Assembly: GCF_003730135.1 (NCBI RefSeq)
Contig: NZ_RJVO01000005.1
Coordinates: forward strand, 1 to 64,000
Length of the DNA: 64,000 bases
Reading direction: 5' to 3'
DNA from: Stagnimonas aquatica
GTDB taxonomy: Bacteria; Pseudomonadota; Gammaproteobacteria; Nevskiales; Nevskiaceae
Below, one piece after another: positions 44,411 to 54,165 of the stretch. The notes under the pieces are model-generated. The model saw only the letters and a program-made list of their open reading frames with translations. It had not been told where the DNA came from and did no database searches. Position 1 is the first letter of the stretch, and every line of letters begins with the position of its first letter. The position numbers were made by a program, and so were the translations under genes.

Positions 44411-47400
44411 ACCCGCTGCTCCGCCAGCACGCTGCGAACCTCGGTCATCAGCTGGTCTTCCTGGTAGGGCTTGATCAGGTAGCGGTTGACGCCGAGGCTG
44501 GCGGCGCGGGCGCGGTGCTTCTCGCCGGAGCGCGAGGTGATCATCAGGATCGGCACGCCGGCGATGCGCTCGCTGTTGCGCACGAAGCCGGCCACCTCGA
44601 AGCCGTCGGCGCGCGGCATCTCGATGTCGAGCAGGATCGCCGACGGGGTTTCGGTCTGCAGCAGGGCGATGGCGTCGAGGCCGTCCTTGGCGGTCAGCAC
44701 CCGGAAGCCGTGACGCAACAGCAGGCGCTCGGCGACGCGGCGCATGGTGATGGAGTCATCGACCACCAGGATCAGCTCGCCCTCGCGATCCACCTCGTCG
44801 AGTTCGGCATTGGCGGCGGCGCGGGCAGCGGCCTCGGCGATCAGCTTGCGGCGCGCGCGATCGACGATCAGCGCCGCCGGGTCGAGGATCAGCACCACCT
44901 GGCCGTTGGGCAGGATGGTGGCGCCGGCGACGCCGGAGATCGACGACAGCTGCGGCCCCACCGCCTTCGACACCACTTCGCGGTTGCCAAGCAGGCCGTC
45001 GACGATCAGCGCGGCGCGGCGCTCGCCGCCGCCGAGACCCTCACCCAGGCGCACCAGCACCGCCGGCACCGTGCGCGCCTCGGGCGGCGGCGCGGTCACC
45101 GGCAGGTCGATGAGGTCGGCGAGATGCCGGACCCGGTAGTCGTGGCCGCCGTAGGAGAACGACAGCGCGCCCTCGACGCTGGCCTGCGCCAGCAGGCTCA
45201 CCGGAATGCGGGCGATGCCGTCGATGGCGGTGAGCGGCAGCGCGTAGCTCTCGTGCCCCACCGCCACCATCAGCGCCTGCGACAGCGCCAGACTCAGCGG
45301 CAGGCGGATGATGAAGCGGGTGCCCCTGCCGGGCACCGAGCGCAGCTCCAGCGCGCCGCCCAGCTGCTTGACCTCGCTGGCCACCACGTCGGTGCCGACG
45401 CCACGGCCGGCGTTCTGGGTGAGATTGCCGGCGGTGGAGAAGCCGGACTCGAAGATGAACTGGGCCACGTCCTCGTCGGCGAGCTTGGCGTCGGCCGGCA
45501 TCAGACCCTTCTCGATGGCCTTGCGGCGGATCGCCGCGAAGTCCAGGCCGCGACCGTCGTCGGCGATCTCCATCGCCAGCTGGGTGCCCTCGCGCTTGAG
45601 CGAGACCATCACCGTGCCGACCGGCGACTTCTCCGCCAGCGCGCGCTGCTCGGGCGTTTCCAGGCCGTGTACCACGGCGTTGCGCAGCAGATGCTCCAGC
45701 GGCGCGGTCATGCGCTCCAGCACGTTGCGGTCCAGCTCGCTCTCGACGCCGCTGAACACCACTTCCGCGTACTTGCCCTCCTCTTGCGCGGTCTGGCGCA
45801 CCACGCGCTGCAAGCGCGCCACCTGCCGAGAGAACGGCACCATGAGGGTGGCCATCAGGCCCTGCTGCACCGCCGCGCCGACCCGCGCCTGCTGCTGCAG
45901 CAGCCCCTGCGCTTCGTCGACCGCCTGCTCCATCGAGGTTTTCACCGAGGCAAAGTCGTTGACCGACTCGGCGAGCGCGCGCGACAGCTCCTGCATGCGC
46001 GAGTAGCGGTCCATTTCCAGCGGATCGAAGTCCTGCGCGTAGCGGTCCGGGCCCTGGGCGCCCAGACCACGGGCGGCGATCTGCGCCTCGGTCTCGACAT
46101 CGAGCAGGCGCAGCTGCTCGCGCAGGCGCAGCACGGTCTGGGTCATTTCGTTGAGCTGGGCTTGCAGGGCGGCGTTCTGCTGTTCCAGACGCGAGCGGAA
46201 GATCGAGATCTCGCCGGCCTCGTTGAGCATGCTGTCCAGCGCTTCCACCGGCACCCGCGCCAGCTCGCGGCGGCCACTCAGGGCATTGCCCTCCTCCTGC
46301 GGTCGCCAGTACAGCTCCGGCCGCCAGCCCGGCGGCGCGCCGGAGAGCGGCAGCGGAGCGACCACGGGCGCCGGTTCGGTGATCGTCGCCGGCGCCTCCA
46401 TCTCGACCGGGAAATCGACCTCCGCCGGCGCTTCCGATTCGCGCACGGTGACGCTGTAGTGGCCGCGCGCCAGGGCATCGTGCAGATGCTCCATGGTCTC
46501 CAGCTGTTCGCGCAGGGACTGCTGCTCGGCGCTGCTCGGCGGCGTGCCGCGCAGGGCCAGCACGCCGATCTCGGTTTCCAGGTTGTGGGCGAGATCGCCC
46601 ATGTGGCTGAAGCCGGTCATGCGCGCGCCGCCCTTGAGGGTGTGCAGCGCACGTTGCAGCTCGCGCACCGCCTCCTCGTCGCGGTAGTCGCGGCTCCAGG
46701 AATTCAGGCCGGAGTCGATTGCCTCCAGCATTTCGGTGGCTTCGGCGACGAAGATGTTGGCCAGCTCGGGGTCGATCTCGCCCTCGCTGACCACCACCGT
46801 CTTCTTCTCGCGGCGCGCCACCGGCGCGCCCAGGAACTCGCCGTCGGGTTCGGCATTGAGCGCCGGATGTTCGTTGAGATCGGGGAGCGCGCTGCGCGCC
46901 TCCAGCTCGGGCAATTGCTCGAACACCCCGGCCTGCTCGGACTCCAGCGGCTCGGGCGCGGGGGCGGCAGGCCAGTCCCAGGCTCCGGGAGACGGCAGCT
47001 CGCCGGCCGGCACCGAGGCCAGGGTCGCGGCCGGATCGAAGCCGGTGGAGAGCTGCGGCGGCGGTGTGGAAAGCGTCTGGTACAGCACCGGCGGCAGCTC
47101 GGCCACGGCTTCGGCGGCGGGCGCCTCGACCAGGGCCTGCACCGGCACCTCCGCCACCGCCTGCTCCATCGCCGGCACCGCCGCCAGCAGCGCGGCGTGG
47201 GTGAGCGCGCCATCCTGGCGGCCGGTGGCGACCTGGCTGAGCCGGCTCTCCAGCTGCTGGGCGACATCGCCCAGTGACAGCAGACCGGCCATGCGCGCGC
47301 TGCCCTTGAGGGTGTGCAGGGCGCGCAGCAGACCTTCCGGCGGGTTCTGCAAACCGGCCAGGCGCCAGTCGGCGAGGCCTTCGCGCAGCTCCTCGAACAG

Positions 47401-50400
47401 CTCGGCGGCCTCGCTCTGGAAGATCTCCGCCAGCTCCGGGTCCAGCGGCTGCGCCGGCGGCTCGATGACCGGCGCCGGCTCGCTCGGTGTCGCCGGCTCG
47501 ATTTCCGGCTCGGTCCAACCGGCATCCTCGGAATTGGCTCCGGCCGCCGACGACGCCGCCTCGGCGCTGCTGAACGCCAGCACCTGGATCAGCTCACCCT
47601 CGGGCGTCGCGCCGAGCGTGATCTCCCCGGCCGGCGGCAAGGGCTCGGCACGCGCCGGCAGCCGGCTCAGGCGCTCGGCCAGGGCGCGACCGTTGTCGCG
47701 CAGGCTGCCTTCGCGGAAGCGGTCCAGGTACTGGTAGAACTGTTCCAGCGCCTCGGCCAGGGTCTGGAAGAATTGCGCCTCCGGCGCCAGGCCGTCGTGG
47801 CGCGCCAGACGCTCGGCCAGGGCACCAGCGGCGACGGTCAGCGCGCCGCAGCCGGCCTCGCGCGCCAGGCCTTGCAGCGCGGCAGCGGCGCTGGCCATGT
47901 GGTCGGCATGCCGGCCATCACCGGCGGCGCCGGCCCAGGCGATCAGCTGTTGCTCCAGGCCCTGCAATTGGTCGAAGGCGGCGTTGGCGAAGGCCTCGCG
48001 CCGCTGACTGCCGCCGCCCTCGCCCGGCGGCGGCAGGAAGCCGCGCGCCGCCTCGATCCGCGCCAGCCAGTCGTCGGCCGGCGGCAGCTCGGCGGTGCCG
48101 GCCCGCGCCACCCACTCGCGCAGCACCGGCAGGGCCTCCTGCAACAGCGCCCGCAATTCCGGCGGGATCGGCAGCTCCGACTCGCGCAGGCCCTCCAGCA
48201 GGGCCTCGAAGGCGGCGGCCAGTTCGCTCAGCGGGCTGGCGTTGACCACCGCCGCGCTGCCCTTGAGGGTATGCAGGGCGCGCACCGCTTCCGGATCGAC
48301 GTCCAGCACCGCCTCGGTGTCCAGCCACTGGCTCAGGTAGGCGAGACGATCCTGGGCGTCCTCGCGGAACACGCTCAGCACCTCGTCCTCGATCATCTGC
48401 GGCGCCCGGCCGCTGGCCAGGAACTGCGCGTGGGCGATCAGCGCCTGGGCCTCCGGCTGGCTGGCCAGCTCGGCACCCTGACGGAAACGGCCAAGCAGTG
48501 TCGGCAACAGCTGCACCGCCCGCTCGACGGCCTCGACCACCGCCTGGTTGGTCGGCAGGGCGCCTTCCAGGCAGCGGTTCAGCAATTGCTCCAGGGCCCA
48601 GCCCAGTTCGCCGATCTGGTCGGCGCCGACCATGCGGCCGCTGCCCTTGAGGGTGTGGAAGGCCCGGCGGATGTCGGCCAGGCCATCGCGGTTCTGCGGC
48701 GCACGCCGGAACGCCGGCAGGGCGCGCAGCAGGAACTCGTGCACCTCCTCGGCTTCTTCCAGGAAGATGGCGCGGATTTCCGGATCTTCCTCAGCGGCGG
48801 AAAGGCTCGCGACCAGCGGCGCCGGCGGCTCGACGGCCTGCGGGCTGGTCAGCTCGGCCTCGGTCTGCGTCACCAGCGCTAGCAGCTCGGCCTCGGCGCG
48901 GTCGGTGGACTCCGGGGCCTCCTCCTGGGCGTCGAAGCGGAGGCGCTCGATGGCCAGGCCCAGCTCGTCGAGCAGGCGCTCGGTGCTGGGCAGGGAGTCG
49001 CGCAAGGCCTCGATGTAGATTTCCAGCCCGGTGATCGCCTCGGCGAAGCGCGCGGCCTCCTCGGGATCGCTGCGCAGCTTGGGGAAGGCGGCCACCCGCA
49101 GCCACTGCTCCAGACGCGCGGCGAGAATGCCGGCACGCTCGCGGTCGAGCATCACCAGGCCGGCGGCGACCTCGTTGAGCAGCTGCGCCGGTTCCTCGCT
49201 GGCGGGCTGGCTGCCGTCCTTCACATAGCCGTCGAGCAGGGCTTTGAGCCGGGCGAGGTCGACCAGCATCTCGCGCAGCAGCGCGGCGATGCCTTCGTGC
49301 AGATCGCGGGAATGCGGAACCTCGATTTCGAGTTCCGGCGTCGCCGTGCCGTCCGGGCGCAGCTGCCGCAGCGGCCGCAGAAGGGCGTTCTCGATGCTGT
49401 GCTCGACCGTCAGCAGCGCGGTGGCAAGCCGGATCCAGCGGCCCTCGCTGTCGGCGCTGGCGGTGAGTTCGTCGAGGCCGGCGGCCTGGTTGACCAGCAC
49501 CTGCTCCAGCTGGCTGAGGCCGAGCAGGGCCAGGGTGCGCGACACCCGCAGGGTGCGCTCGCGGGTGCCGGCGAAGGTGTCGGGCTGTAGCTGGCTGGCG
49601 CGGCGGGCGAGGTCGATCTCGTCCTTGATCTGGGCCAGGTCGCGGCGGACTTCCTCGGTGACCTTTTCCAGCAGGCGGGTGTTGGGGCCACGCAGACGCC
49701 GACGGGCCTCGGACAGCTGCGGCTCGGCGGGCACACTGCCGATCAGCGGCAGCGCCTCAAATAGCGGCTGCCAGCGCGGACCGCTGTAGTCGAGCGCGGC
49801 GGCATGGCCGATCAGCCGCCAGACGGTCTCGCCGGACTGGCGCGCCGCCACGGTCTCACCCTGCTCGGCCAGCAGCTTGAGCTGCTGGCCCATGCGCCCG
49901 AACCAGCGCTTCAGCTCCAGGGAGTCGGCCATCGGCTTGGCGCGCAGGGAGTCGGTGGCGGCGGCGCAGGCGCTCCACAGCAGATACACCGCCGGCTCCA
50001 CCGCCTGCGCCGCGACCTGCTCGCAGACCCGGCACAGCCGCGCCAGGGCGGCGTCGCTGTCCTGGCCCTTGAGCCATTGCAGCAGCAGGGTCTGGAACGG
50101 CTGCAACAGCTTGCGGGCGACGATGGCGGCGTTGCCGGGCGTGCGCGGCGGCTGCTCCGGCACCGGCAGCTCCGGCGCCAGTTCCAGCATCTGGGCGACG
50201 AACAGATCGGCCTCGGTCAGCGCCGGGCGGCCGCGCGCCAGCCGCAGCTCGGCGATCACCGGCTGCAGCACGGCGGCGCGGTCGGGCTGGCCGAGCAGCA
50301 GGCCATCGAGGTAATCGGACAGCTGCAGGGTGGCGCCGCTGACCGCCGCCAGGGTTTCGTCCGGCCGCGCGGCGCGGTCGTGCAGAACGTCCTCGGTGGC

Positions 50401-50637
50401 CTCCCGCAGCTCGCCGGCGAGCTGGGCGGCGCCCAGACTGCGCACCATCGCCAGGGCACCGTGCACCTGCACCAGCAGGGCCAGGGCGTCGAGCAGGGCA
50501 TCGCCTTCCTGCGGCGCTTCCTGGTGCTGGTCGAGCAGCAGACGCACCCGGTGCAGGGCGGCGTCGATCTCGGCGCGCATCCACTTCAGGCCGTTGGCCA
50601 TCAGGAACGGCGGTCGGCTCAGCTCACCAGCCGGCAT
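44407..50637 (-). CDS. chpA: Pil-Chp hybrid histidine kinase ChpA/PilL
   Basis: 2076 residues. Four canonical Hpt domains, each with HTLKG: His661, His789, His1108 and His1332; another segment (ALQGLAREAGCGALTVAAGA) looks like an Hpt that has lost its His, and the first 600 residues are diverged Hpt-like helices. Then the CheA P3 dimerisation, ATPase (LRNAVVHGLETPEQRALAEK, IADDGRGLDFAAI, GRGVGTDVV), CheW-like domain, and a C-terminal receiver with Asp2004 (LLDIEMPRADGF). Controls type IV pilus twitching and often cAMP. Start ATG at 50637 has ggag 7 nt ahead; a TTG and a later ATG are less likely. Overlaps pilI. Confidence 0.95.
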   Translation of the reverse strand: MPAGELSRPPFLMANGLKWMRAEIDAALHRVRLLLDQHQEAPQEGDALLDALALLVQVHGALAMVRSLGAAQLAGELREATEDVLHDRAARPDETLAAVSGATLQLSDYLDGLLLGQPDRAAVLQPVIAELRLARGRPALTEADLFVAQMLELAPELPVPEQPPRTPGNAAIVARKLLQPFQTLLLQWLKGQDSDAALARLCRVCEQVAAQAVEPAVYLLWSACAAATDSLRAKPMADSLELKRWFGRMGQQLKLLAEQGETVAARQSGETVWRLIGHAAALDYSGPRWQPLFEALPLIGSVPAEPQLSEARRRLRGPNTRLLEKVTEEVRRDLAQIKDEIDLARRASQLQPDTFAGTRERTLRVSRTLALLGLSQLEQVLVNQAAGLDELTASADSEGRWIRLATALLTVEHSIENALLRPLRQLRPDGTATPELEIEVPHSRDLHEGIAALLREMLVDLARLKALLDGYVKDGSQPASEEPAQLLNEVAAGLVMLDRERAGILAARLEQWLRVAAFPKLRSDPEEAARFAEAITGLEIYIEALRDSLPSTERLLDELGLAIERLRFDAQEEAPESTDRAEAELLALVTQTEAELTSPQAVEPPAPLVASLSAAEEDPEIRAIFLEEAEEVHEFLLRALPAFRRAPQNRDGLADIRRAFHTLKGSGRMVGADQIGELGWALEQLLNRCLEGALPTNQAVVEAVERAVQLLPTLLGRFRQGAELASQPEAQALIAHAQFLASGRAPQMIEDEVLSVFREDAQDRLAYLSQWLDTEAVLDVDPEAVRALHTLKGSAAVVNASPLSELAAAFEALLEGLRESELPIPPELRALLQEALPVLREWVARAGTAELPPADDWLARIEAARGFLPPPGEGGGSQRREAFANAAFDQLQGLEQQLIAWAGAAGDGRHADHMASAAAALQGLAREAGCGALTVAAGALAERLARHDGLAPEAQFFQTLAEALEQFYQYLDRFREGSLRDNGRALAERLSRLPARAEPLPPAGEITLGATPEGELIQVLAFSSAEAASSAAGANSEDAGWTEPEIEPATPSEPAPVIEPPAQPLDPELAEIFQSEAAELFEELREGLADWRLAGLQNPPEGLLRALHTLKGSARMAGLLSLGDVAQQLESRLSQVATGRQDGALTHAALLAAVPAMEQAVAEVPVQALVEAPAAEAVAELPPVLYQTLSTPPPQLSTGFDPAATLASVPAGELPSPGAWDWPAAPAPEPLESEQAGVFEQLPELEARSALPDLNEHPALNAEPDGEFLGAPVARREKKTVVVSEGEIDPELANIFVAEATEMLEAIDSGLNSWSRDYRDEEAVRELQRALHTLKGGARMTGFSHMGDLAHNLETEIGVLALRGTPPSSAEQQSLREQLETMEHLHDALARGHYSVTVRESEAPAEVDFPVEMEAPATITEPAPVVAPLPLSGAPPGWRPELYWRPQEEGNALSGRRELARVPVEALDSMLNEAGEISIFRSRLEQQNAALQAQLNEMTQTVLRLREQLRLLDVETEAQIAARGLGAQGPDRYAQDFDPLEMDRYSRMQELSRALAESVNDFASVKTSMEQAVDEAQGLLQQQARVGAAVQQGLMATLMVPFSRQVARLQRVVRQTAQEEGKYAEVVFSGVESELDRNVLERMTAPLEHLLRNAVVHGLETPEQRALAEKSPVGTVMVSLKREGTQLAMEIADDGRGLDFAAIRRKAIEKGLMPADAKLADEDVAQFIFESGFSTAGNLTQNAGRGVGTDVVASEVKQLGGALELRSVPGRGTRFIIRLPLSLALSQALMVAVGHESYALPLTAIDGIARIPVSLLAQASVEGALSFSYGGHDYRVRHLADLIDLPVTAPPPEARTVPAVLVRLGEGLGGGERRAALIVDGLLGNREVVSKAVGPQLSSISGVAGATILPNGQVVLILDPAALIVDRARRKLIAEAAARAAANAELDEVDREGELILVVDDSITMRRVAERLLLRHGFRVLTAKDGLDAIALLQTETPSAILLDIEMPRADGFEVAGFVRNSERIAGVPILMITSRSGEKHRARAASLGVNRYLIKPYQEDQLMTEVRSVLAEQRV

Positions 50638-51172
50638 GGGCAAACTCCGCGCTGGCGACCAGCTTGTTGAAGCTGAGCGCCAGCCAGGGCTGCGCGTCGC
50701 GTTCGAAGGCGCCGAGCAGATACGGCGCGAATGCCGGGGCGCCGGCGATCAGCTCGTGGCGCTGGTCGGCAAGCGCGAACTGCCGGTGACCGGCCACCTC
50801 GTCCACCAGAAAGCCCACAGGCACCCGCAAGGAGTTGAACACCAGTACCCGGCTGCCGGGCGACTCGGCCCGGCGCGGCAGGCCCAGAAACTGCGCCACG
50901 TCGGCCACCGCCAGAATGCCGCCCCGGACGTTGGCCACGCCCAGCAGCCAGGGCTTGGCGCCCGGCGTGCGGGTGAGCGAGGGCAGCGTGATGATTTCGC
51001 GAACGTCGTCGCGCGGGGCCACGCACCAGCGGTCGCGCACCCGGAAGCCGAGGCCGAGCCAGAACTCCGAACGCCGCTGGGCGACGTCCGGCCGCGCCGA
51101 GCGGACCCGGGCCTCCAGGGCCGCCAGCAGCTCGTAGGGCGTACCGCGCAGGGCTTGCAGCTCGACCGTCAT
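50624..51172 (-). CDS. pilI: CheW-like adaptor PilI
   Basis: 182 residues, CheW domain: FWLGLGFRVRDRWCVAPRDD, ITLPSLTRTPGAKPWLLGVA, NVRGGILAVADVAQFLGLP, VLVFNSLRVPVGFLVDEVAG. Couples the PilJ receptor to ChpA. It follows pilG by 7 nt and overlaps the chpA start by 14 nt. In most species pilH and pilJ sit in the same operon; here they are about 9 kb away on the other strand. Confidence 0.92.
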   Translation of the reverse strand: MTVELQALRGTPYELLAALEARVRSARPDVAQRRSEFWLGLGFRVRDRWCVAPRDDVREIITLPSLTRTPGAKPWLLGVANVRGGILAVADVAQFLGLPRRAESPGSRVLVFNSLRVPVGFLVDEVAGHRQFALADQRHELIAGAPAFAPYLLGAFERDAQPWLALSFNKLVASAEFAHAGW

Positions 51173-51179
51173 GCGCGGA

Positions 51180-51596
51180 TCACTGGCCGGATTTCAGGTA
51201 GGCCTTGACCGCGCCGAGCAGTTCGTCCTTGGTGAAAGGCTTGGTCAGGTATTCGTCGGAGCCGACGATACGGCCGCGCGCGCGGTCGAACAGACCGTCC
51301 TTCGACGACAGCATGATCACCGGCGTCGCCGCGTACTTGGCGTTGCCCTTGATCAGGGCGCAGGCCTGATAGCCGTCCAGACGCGGCATCATGATGTCGA
51401 TGAAGATCAGGTCCGGCTTCTGGTCGGCGATCTTCGCCAGCGCCTCGAAGCCATCCGCTGCGGTCACCACCTCGTAGCCCTCCTTGACCAGCAGCGTCTC
51501 GGCCGTGCGGCGGATGGTCTGGGAATCGTCGATGACCATGACCTTGGCCAGGGCCTTGGTCGCCTGCGCGGTCGCGGGGGATGCTTCCGTGGGCAC
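51180..51596 (-). CDS. pilG: Response regulator PilG
   Basis: 138 residues, single receiver domain: acidic pocket VMVIDDSQTIRR, phospho-acceptor Asp67 (IFIDIMMPRLDG), Ser in IMLSSKDG, Lys in YLTKPFTKDEL. No output domain. Promotes pilus extension in the Pil-Chp pathway. Start GTG at 51596, with ggag about 10 nt ahead. First gene of the minus-strand chemosensory operon; divergent from gshA over 243 nt. Confidence 0.92.
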   Translation of the reverse strand: MPTEASPATAQATKALAKVMVIDDSQTIRRTAETLLVKEGYEVVTAADGFEALAKIADQKPDLIFIDIMMPRLDGYQACALIKGNAKYAATPVIMLSSKDGLFDRARGRIVGSDEYLTKPFTKDELLGAVKAYLKSGQ

Positions 51597-51839
51597 TGAG
51601 CGGGTCTCCGGGGAGTTGCGGGCACCTCGCCGGGCGCGCGCCGAATCGATGTGGGGTCAACTACGGGCTTGAATTGCCAGGAAGTAATAGCACACTCGCC
51701 GCGCCCGCCGCACCTCTTGCAAGCCCGGCTCCGGGCCCCACTTGAGATAGGCTTTTACAACCACATCCAAGTCGCATCCGCCCGCAGCCCCCAACCGGCG
51801 CGAGACGGCGCCCGCTCCCCGCTGCGAACCGAGGTCTTC

Positions 51840-53195
51840 ATGCCCGACGCCCGGCATCCTTCCGTGCCCAACCTGACCACCGCCCACAGCGCGCCCCTGC
51901 TGCGCTTCGAACAACTGCTGCTGGAAAAAGCGCCGCAGATCGAGGGCTGGTTCCGCCGCGAATTCCACAAGACCCCGGCGCCGTTCTACTGCTCGGTGGA
52001 CCTGCGCAACGCCGGCTACAAGCTGGCGGTGGTCGACACCAACCTGTTCCCGGCCGGCTTCAACAATCTCAATCCGGTGTTCGAGCCACTGGCGGTGCAC
52101 GCCCTGCAATCGGCGTTCGAGAAGCTGATGCCCTCGGCCTGCAATGTCGTGCTGGTGCCGGAAAACCACACCCGCAACCTGTATTACCTGGAAGCGGTCG
52201 CCACCCTGCGTGACCTCATCACCAAGGCCGGCTACGCGGTACGCATCGGCTCGATCAACCCGGCGGTGACCGCGCCGCAGGAAATCGCCCTGCCCTCCGG
52301 CAAGAGCCTGCGGCTGGAGCCGCTCCAGCGCGAGGACGACCGCGTCTACGTCGAGGGCTTCAAGCCCTGCGTGGTGCTGCTGCACAACGATCTCTCCGGC
52401 GGCCGGCCGGCGATCCTCGAAGGCCTGAAGCAACCGGTGGTGCCGCACCCCAAGCTGGGCTGGAGCGACCGCCTGAAGTCCCAGCACTTCGCCATCTATC
52501 AAGAAGTCTGCGAGGACTTCGCCGAGCAGTTCGGCATCGACCCCTGGCTGGTCAACCCCTTGTTCCGCAACTGCGGCGAGATCAACTTCCTCAAGCGCGA
52601 AGGCGAGGAATGCCTGGCCGCGAATGTCGAACTGCTGCTGGAGGACATCAAGGCCAAGTACGCCGAGTACGGCGTCAGCGACGAACCCTTCGTGATCGTC
52701 AAGGCCGATGCCGGCACCTACGGCATGGGCGTGATGACGGTGAAATCGGTCGACGAGATCCGCAACATGAACCGCGACGCCCGCAAGAAGATGGCCAGCG
52801 CCAAGGAGGGCAACGAGGTGAGCGGCGCGATCATCCAGGAGGGCGTCTACACCTTCGAGACTTGGCGCGACGCGCCGCCCGAAACAGAGGGGATGACCAC
52901 AGAGCCGGTGCAGCGTAGCGACATGGTCGCGGAGCCAGTGATTTACATGATCGACCACTACGTGGTGGGCGGCTTCTACCGGGTGCACGCCGGCCGCTCC
53001 AACACCGAAAACCTCAACGCCCCGGGTGCGCAGTTCCGGCAGCTGGCGTTCAACAACGCCTGCAACTGCCCGGAGCCCAGCCAGGCGCCGGACGCCGAAC
53101 CCAACCGCTTCTACGCCTACGGCGTGGTGGCTCGCCTGGCCCTGCTGGCCGCCGCCCGGGAAACCGTGGCGGCACTGGCCAGCGACGCCAACTGA
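51840..53195 (+). CDS. gshA: Glutamate-cysteine ligase, proteobacterial gshA_ferroox type
   Basis: 451 residues. Recognised by DTNLFPAGFNNLNPVFEPLA, VVLVPENHTRNLYYLEAVAT, LLHNDLSGGRPAILEGL, VIVKADAGTYGMGVMTVKS and YMIDHYVVGGFYRVHAGRSN, all features of the ATP-grasp-like GshA group found in beta- and gammaproteobacteria. Makes gamma-glutamylcysteine, first step of glutathione. The ATG at 51840 has gagg 6 nt ahead; the longer reading runs through the pilG promoter region. Followed 10 nt later by gshB. Confidence 0.94.
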   Translation: MPDARHPSVPNLTTAHSAPLLRFEQLLLEKAPQIEGWFRREFHKTPAPFYCSVDLRNAGYKLAVVDTNLFPAGFNNLNPVFEPLAVHALQSAFEKLMPSACNVVLVPENHTRNLYYLEAVATLRDLITKAGYAVRIGSINPAVTAPQEIALPSGKSLRLEPLQREDDRVYVEGFKPCVVLLHNDLSGGRPAILEGLKQPVVPHPKLGWSDRLKSQHFAIYQEVCEDFAEQFGIDPWLVNPLFRNCGEINFLKREGEECLAANVELLLEDIKAKYAEYGVSDEPFVIVKADAGTYGMGVMTVKSVDEIRNMNRDARKKMASAKEGNEVSGAIIQEGVYTFETWRDAPPETEGMTTEPVQRSDMVAEPVIYMIDHYVVGGFYRVHAGRSNTENLNAPGAQFRQLAFNNACNCPEPSQAPDAEPNRFYAYGVVARLALLAAARETVAALASDAN

Positions 53196-53205
53196 GGCCA
53201 GCCCC

Positions 53206-54165
53206 ATGACCTACACCCTCGGCGTGGTGATGGACCCCATCGCCGGCATCAAGCCATACAAGGACACCACCCTGGCGCTGATGCTCGCCGCCCAGAAGCG
53301 CGGTTTCGCCCTGCGCTATCTGGAAATGCACGACCTCTGGCTGCGCGACGGCGTGGCCTACGGCCGCGCCACCCCGGTCACCGTGTTCGACGACAAGAAG
53401 CACTGGTTCGAGCTGGGCGAACCCGAGGAAGTGGAACTGGGCCGGCTGGATGCGATCCTGATGCGCAAGGACCCGCCCTTCGATCTCGAATACATCACCG
53501 CCAGCTACATCCTGGAACGCGCCGAGCAGGCCGGCGCCCTGGTGGTCAACCGGCCGGCCTCGCTGCGCGACTGCAACGAGAAGGTGTTCATCAGCTGGTT
53601 CGCGGAGCTGTGCGCGCCGACCCTGATCAGCCGTGACCTCGCGCGCCTCAAGGCCTTCCATGCCGAACAGCGCGACGTGATCTACAAGCCGCTCGACGGC
53701 ATGGGTGGCACCGGCATTTTCCGGGTGCGCGAGGACGCGCTCAACCTCGGCAGCGTGATCGAATCGCTGACCCAGAACGGCCGCCACACGATCATGGCGC
53801 AGCGCTACCTGCCGGCCATCGTCGAGGGCGACACCCGGGTGCTGATGGTCGATGGCGAGCCGGTGCCCTACGGCCTGGCGCGGGTGCCGCAGGGCAGCGA
53901 GACGCGCGGCAATCTGGCCGCCGGCGGCAAGGGCGAGCCCCGGCCGCTGACCCCGGCGCAGCAACACATCGCCCGGGTGGTGGGGCCGGAGCTGAAGAAG
54001 CGCGGCCTGCTGTTCGTCGGCCTCGACGTGATCGGCGACCGCCTCACCGAGATCAATGTCACCTCCCCGACCTGCGCCCGCGAGATCGACGCCGCCTACG
54101 GCACCGACATCGGCGGGCTGCTGATCGAGGCCATCCAGACCCGCCTCGCCGCCCGTCGCGCATGA
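53206..54165 (+). CDS. gshB: Glutathione synthetase
   Basis: 319 residues. N-terminal VVMDPIAGIKPYKDTTLALM and MRKDPPFDLEYITASYILER, ATP-grasp motifs YKPLDGMGGTGIF, MAQRYLPAIVEGDTRVLMVD and FVGLDVIGDRLTEINVTSPT. Adds Gly to gamma-glutamylcysteine. Cytoplasmic. Next to gshA, so the whole pathway is here; beside pilG as in Pseudomonas. Stop overlaps the M28 peptidase start (ATGA). Confidence 0.97.
   Translation: MTYTLGVVMDPIAGIKPYKDTTLALMLAAQKRGFALRYLEMHDLWLRDGVAYGRATPVTVFDDKKHWFELGEPEEVELGRLDAILMRKDPPFDLEYITASYILERAEQAGALVVNRPASLRDCNEKVFISWFAELCAPTLISRDLARLKAFHAEQRDVIYKPLDGMGGTGIFRVREDALNLGSVIESLTQNGRHTIMAQRYLPAIVEGDTRVLMVDGEPVPYGLARVPQGSETRGNLAAGGKGEPRPLTPAQQHIARVVGPELKKRGLLFVGLDVIGDRLTEINVTSPTCAREIDAAYGTDIGGLLIEAIQTRLAARRA

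Noticed and set aside
44515-47277. 920-codon plus-strand frame opposite chpA
   Set aside because: Antisense shadow of chpA with low-complexity His/Arg/Gln/Leu content and no motif.
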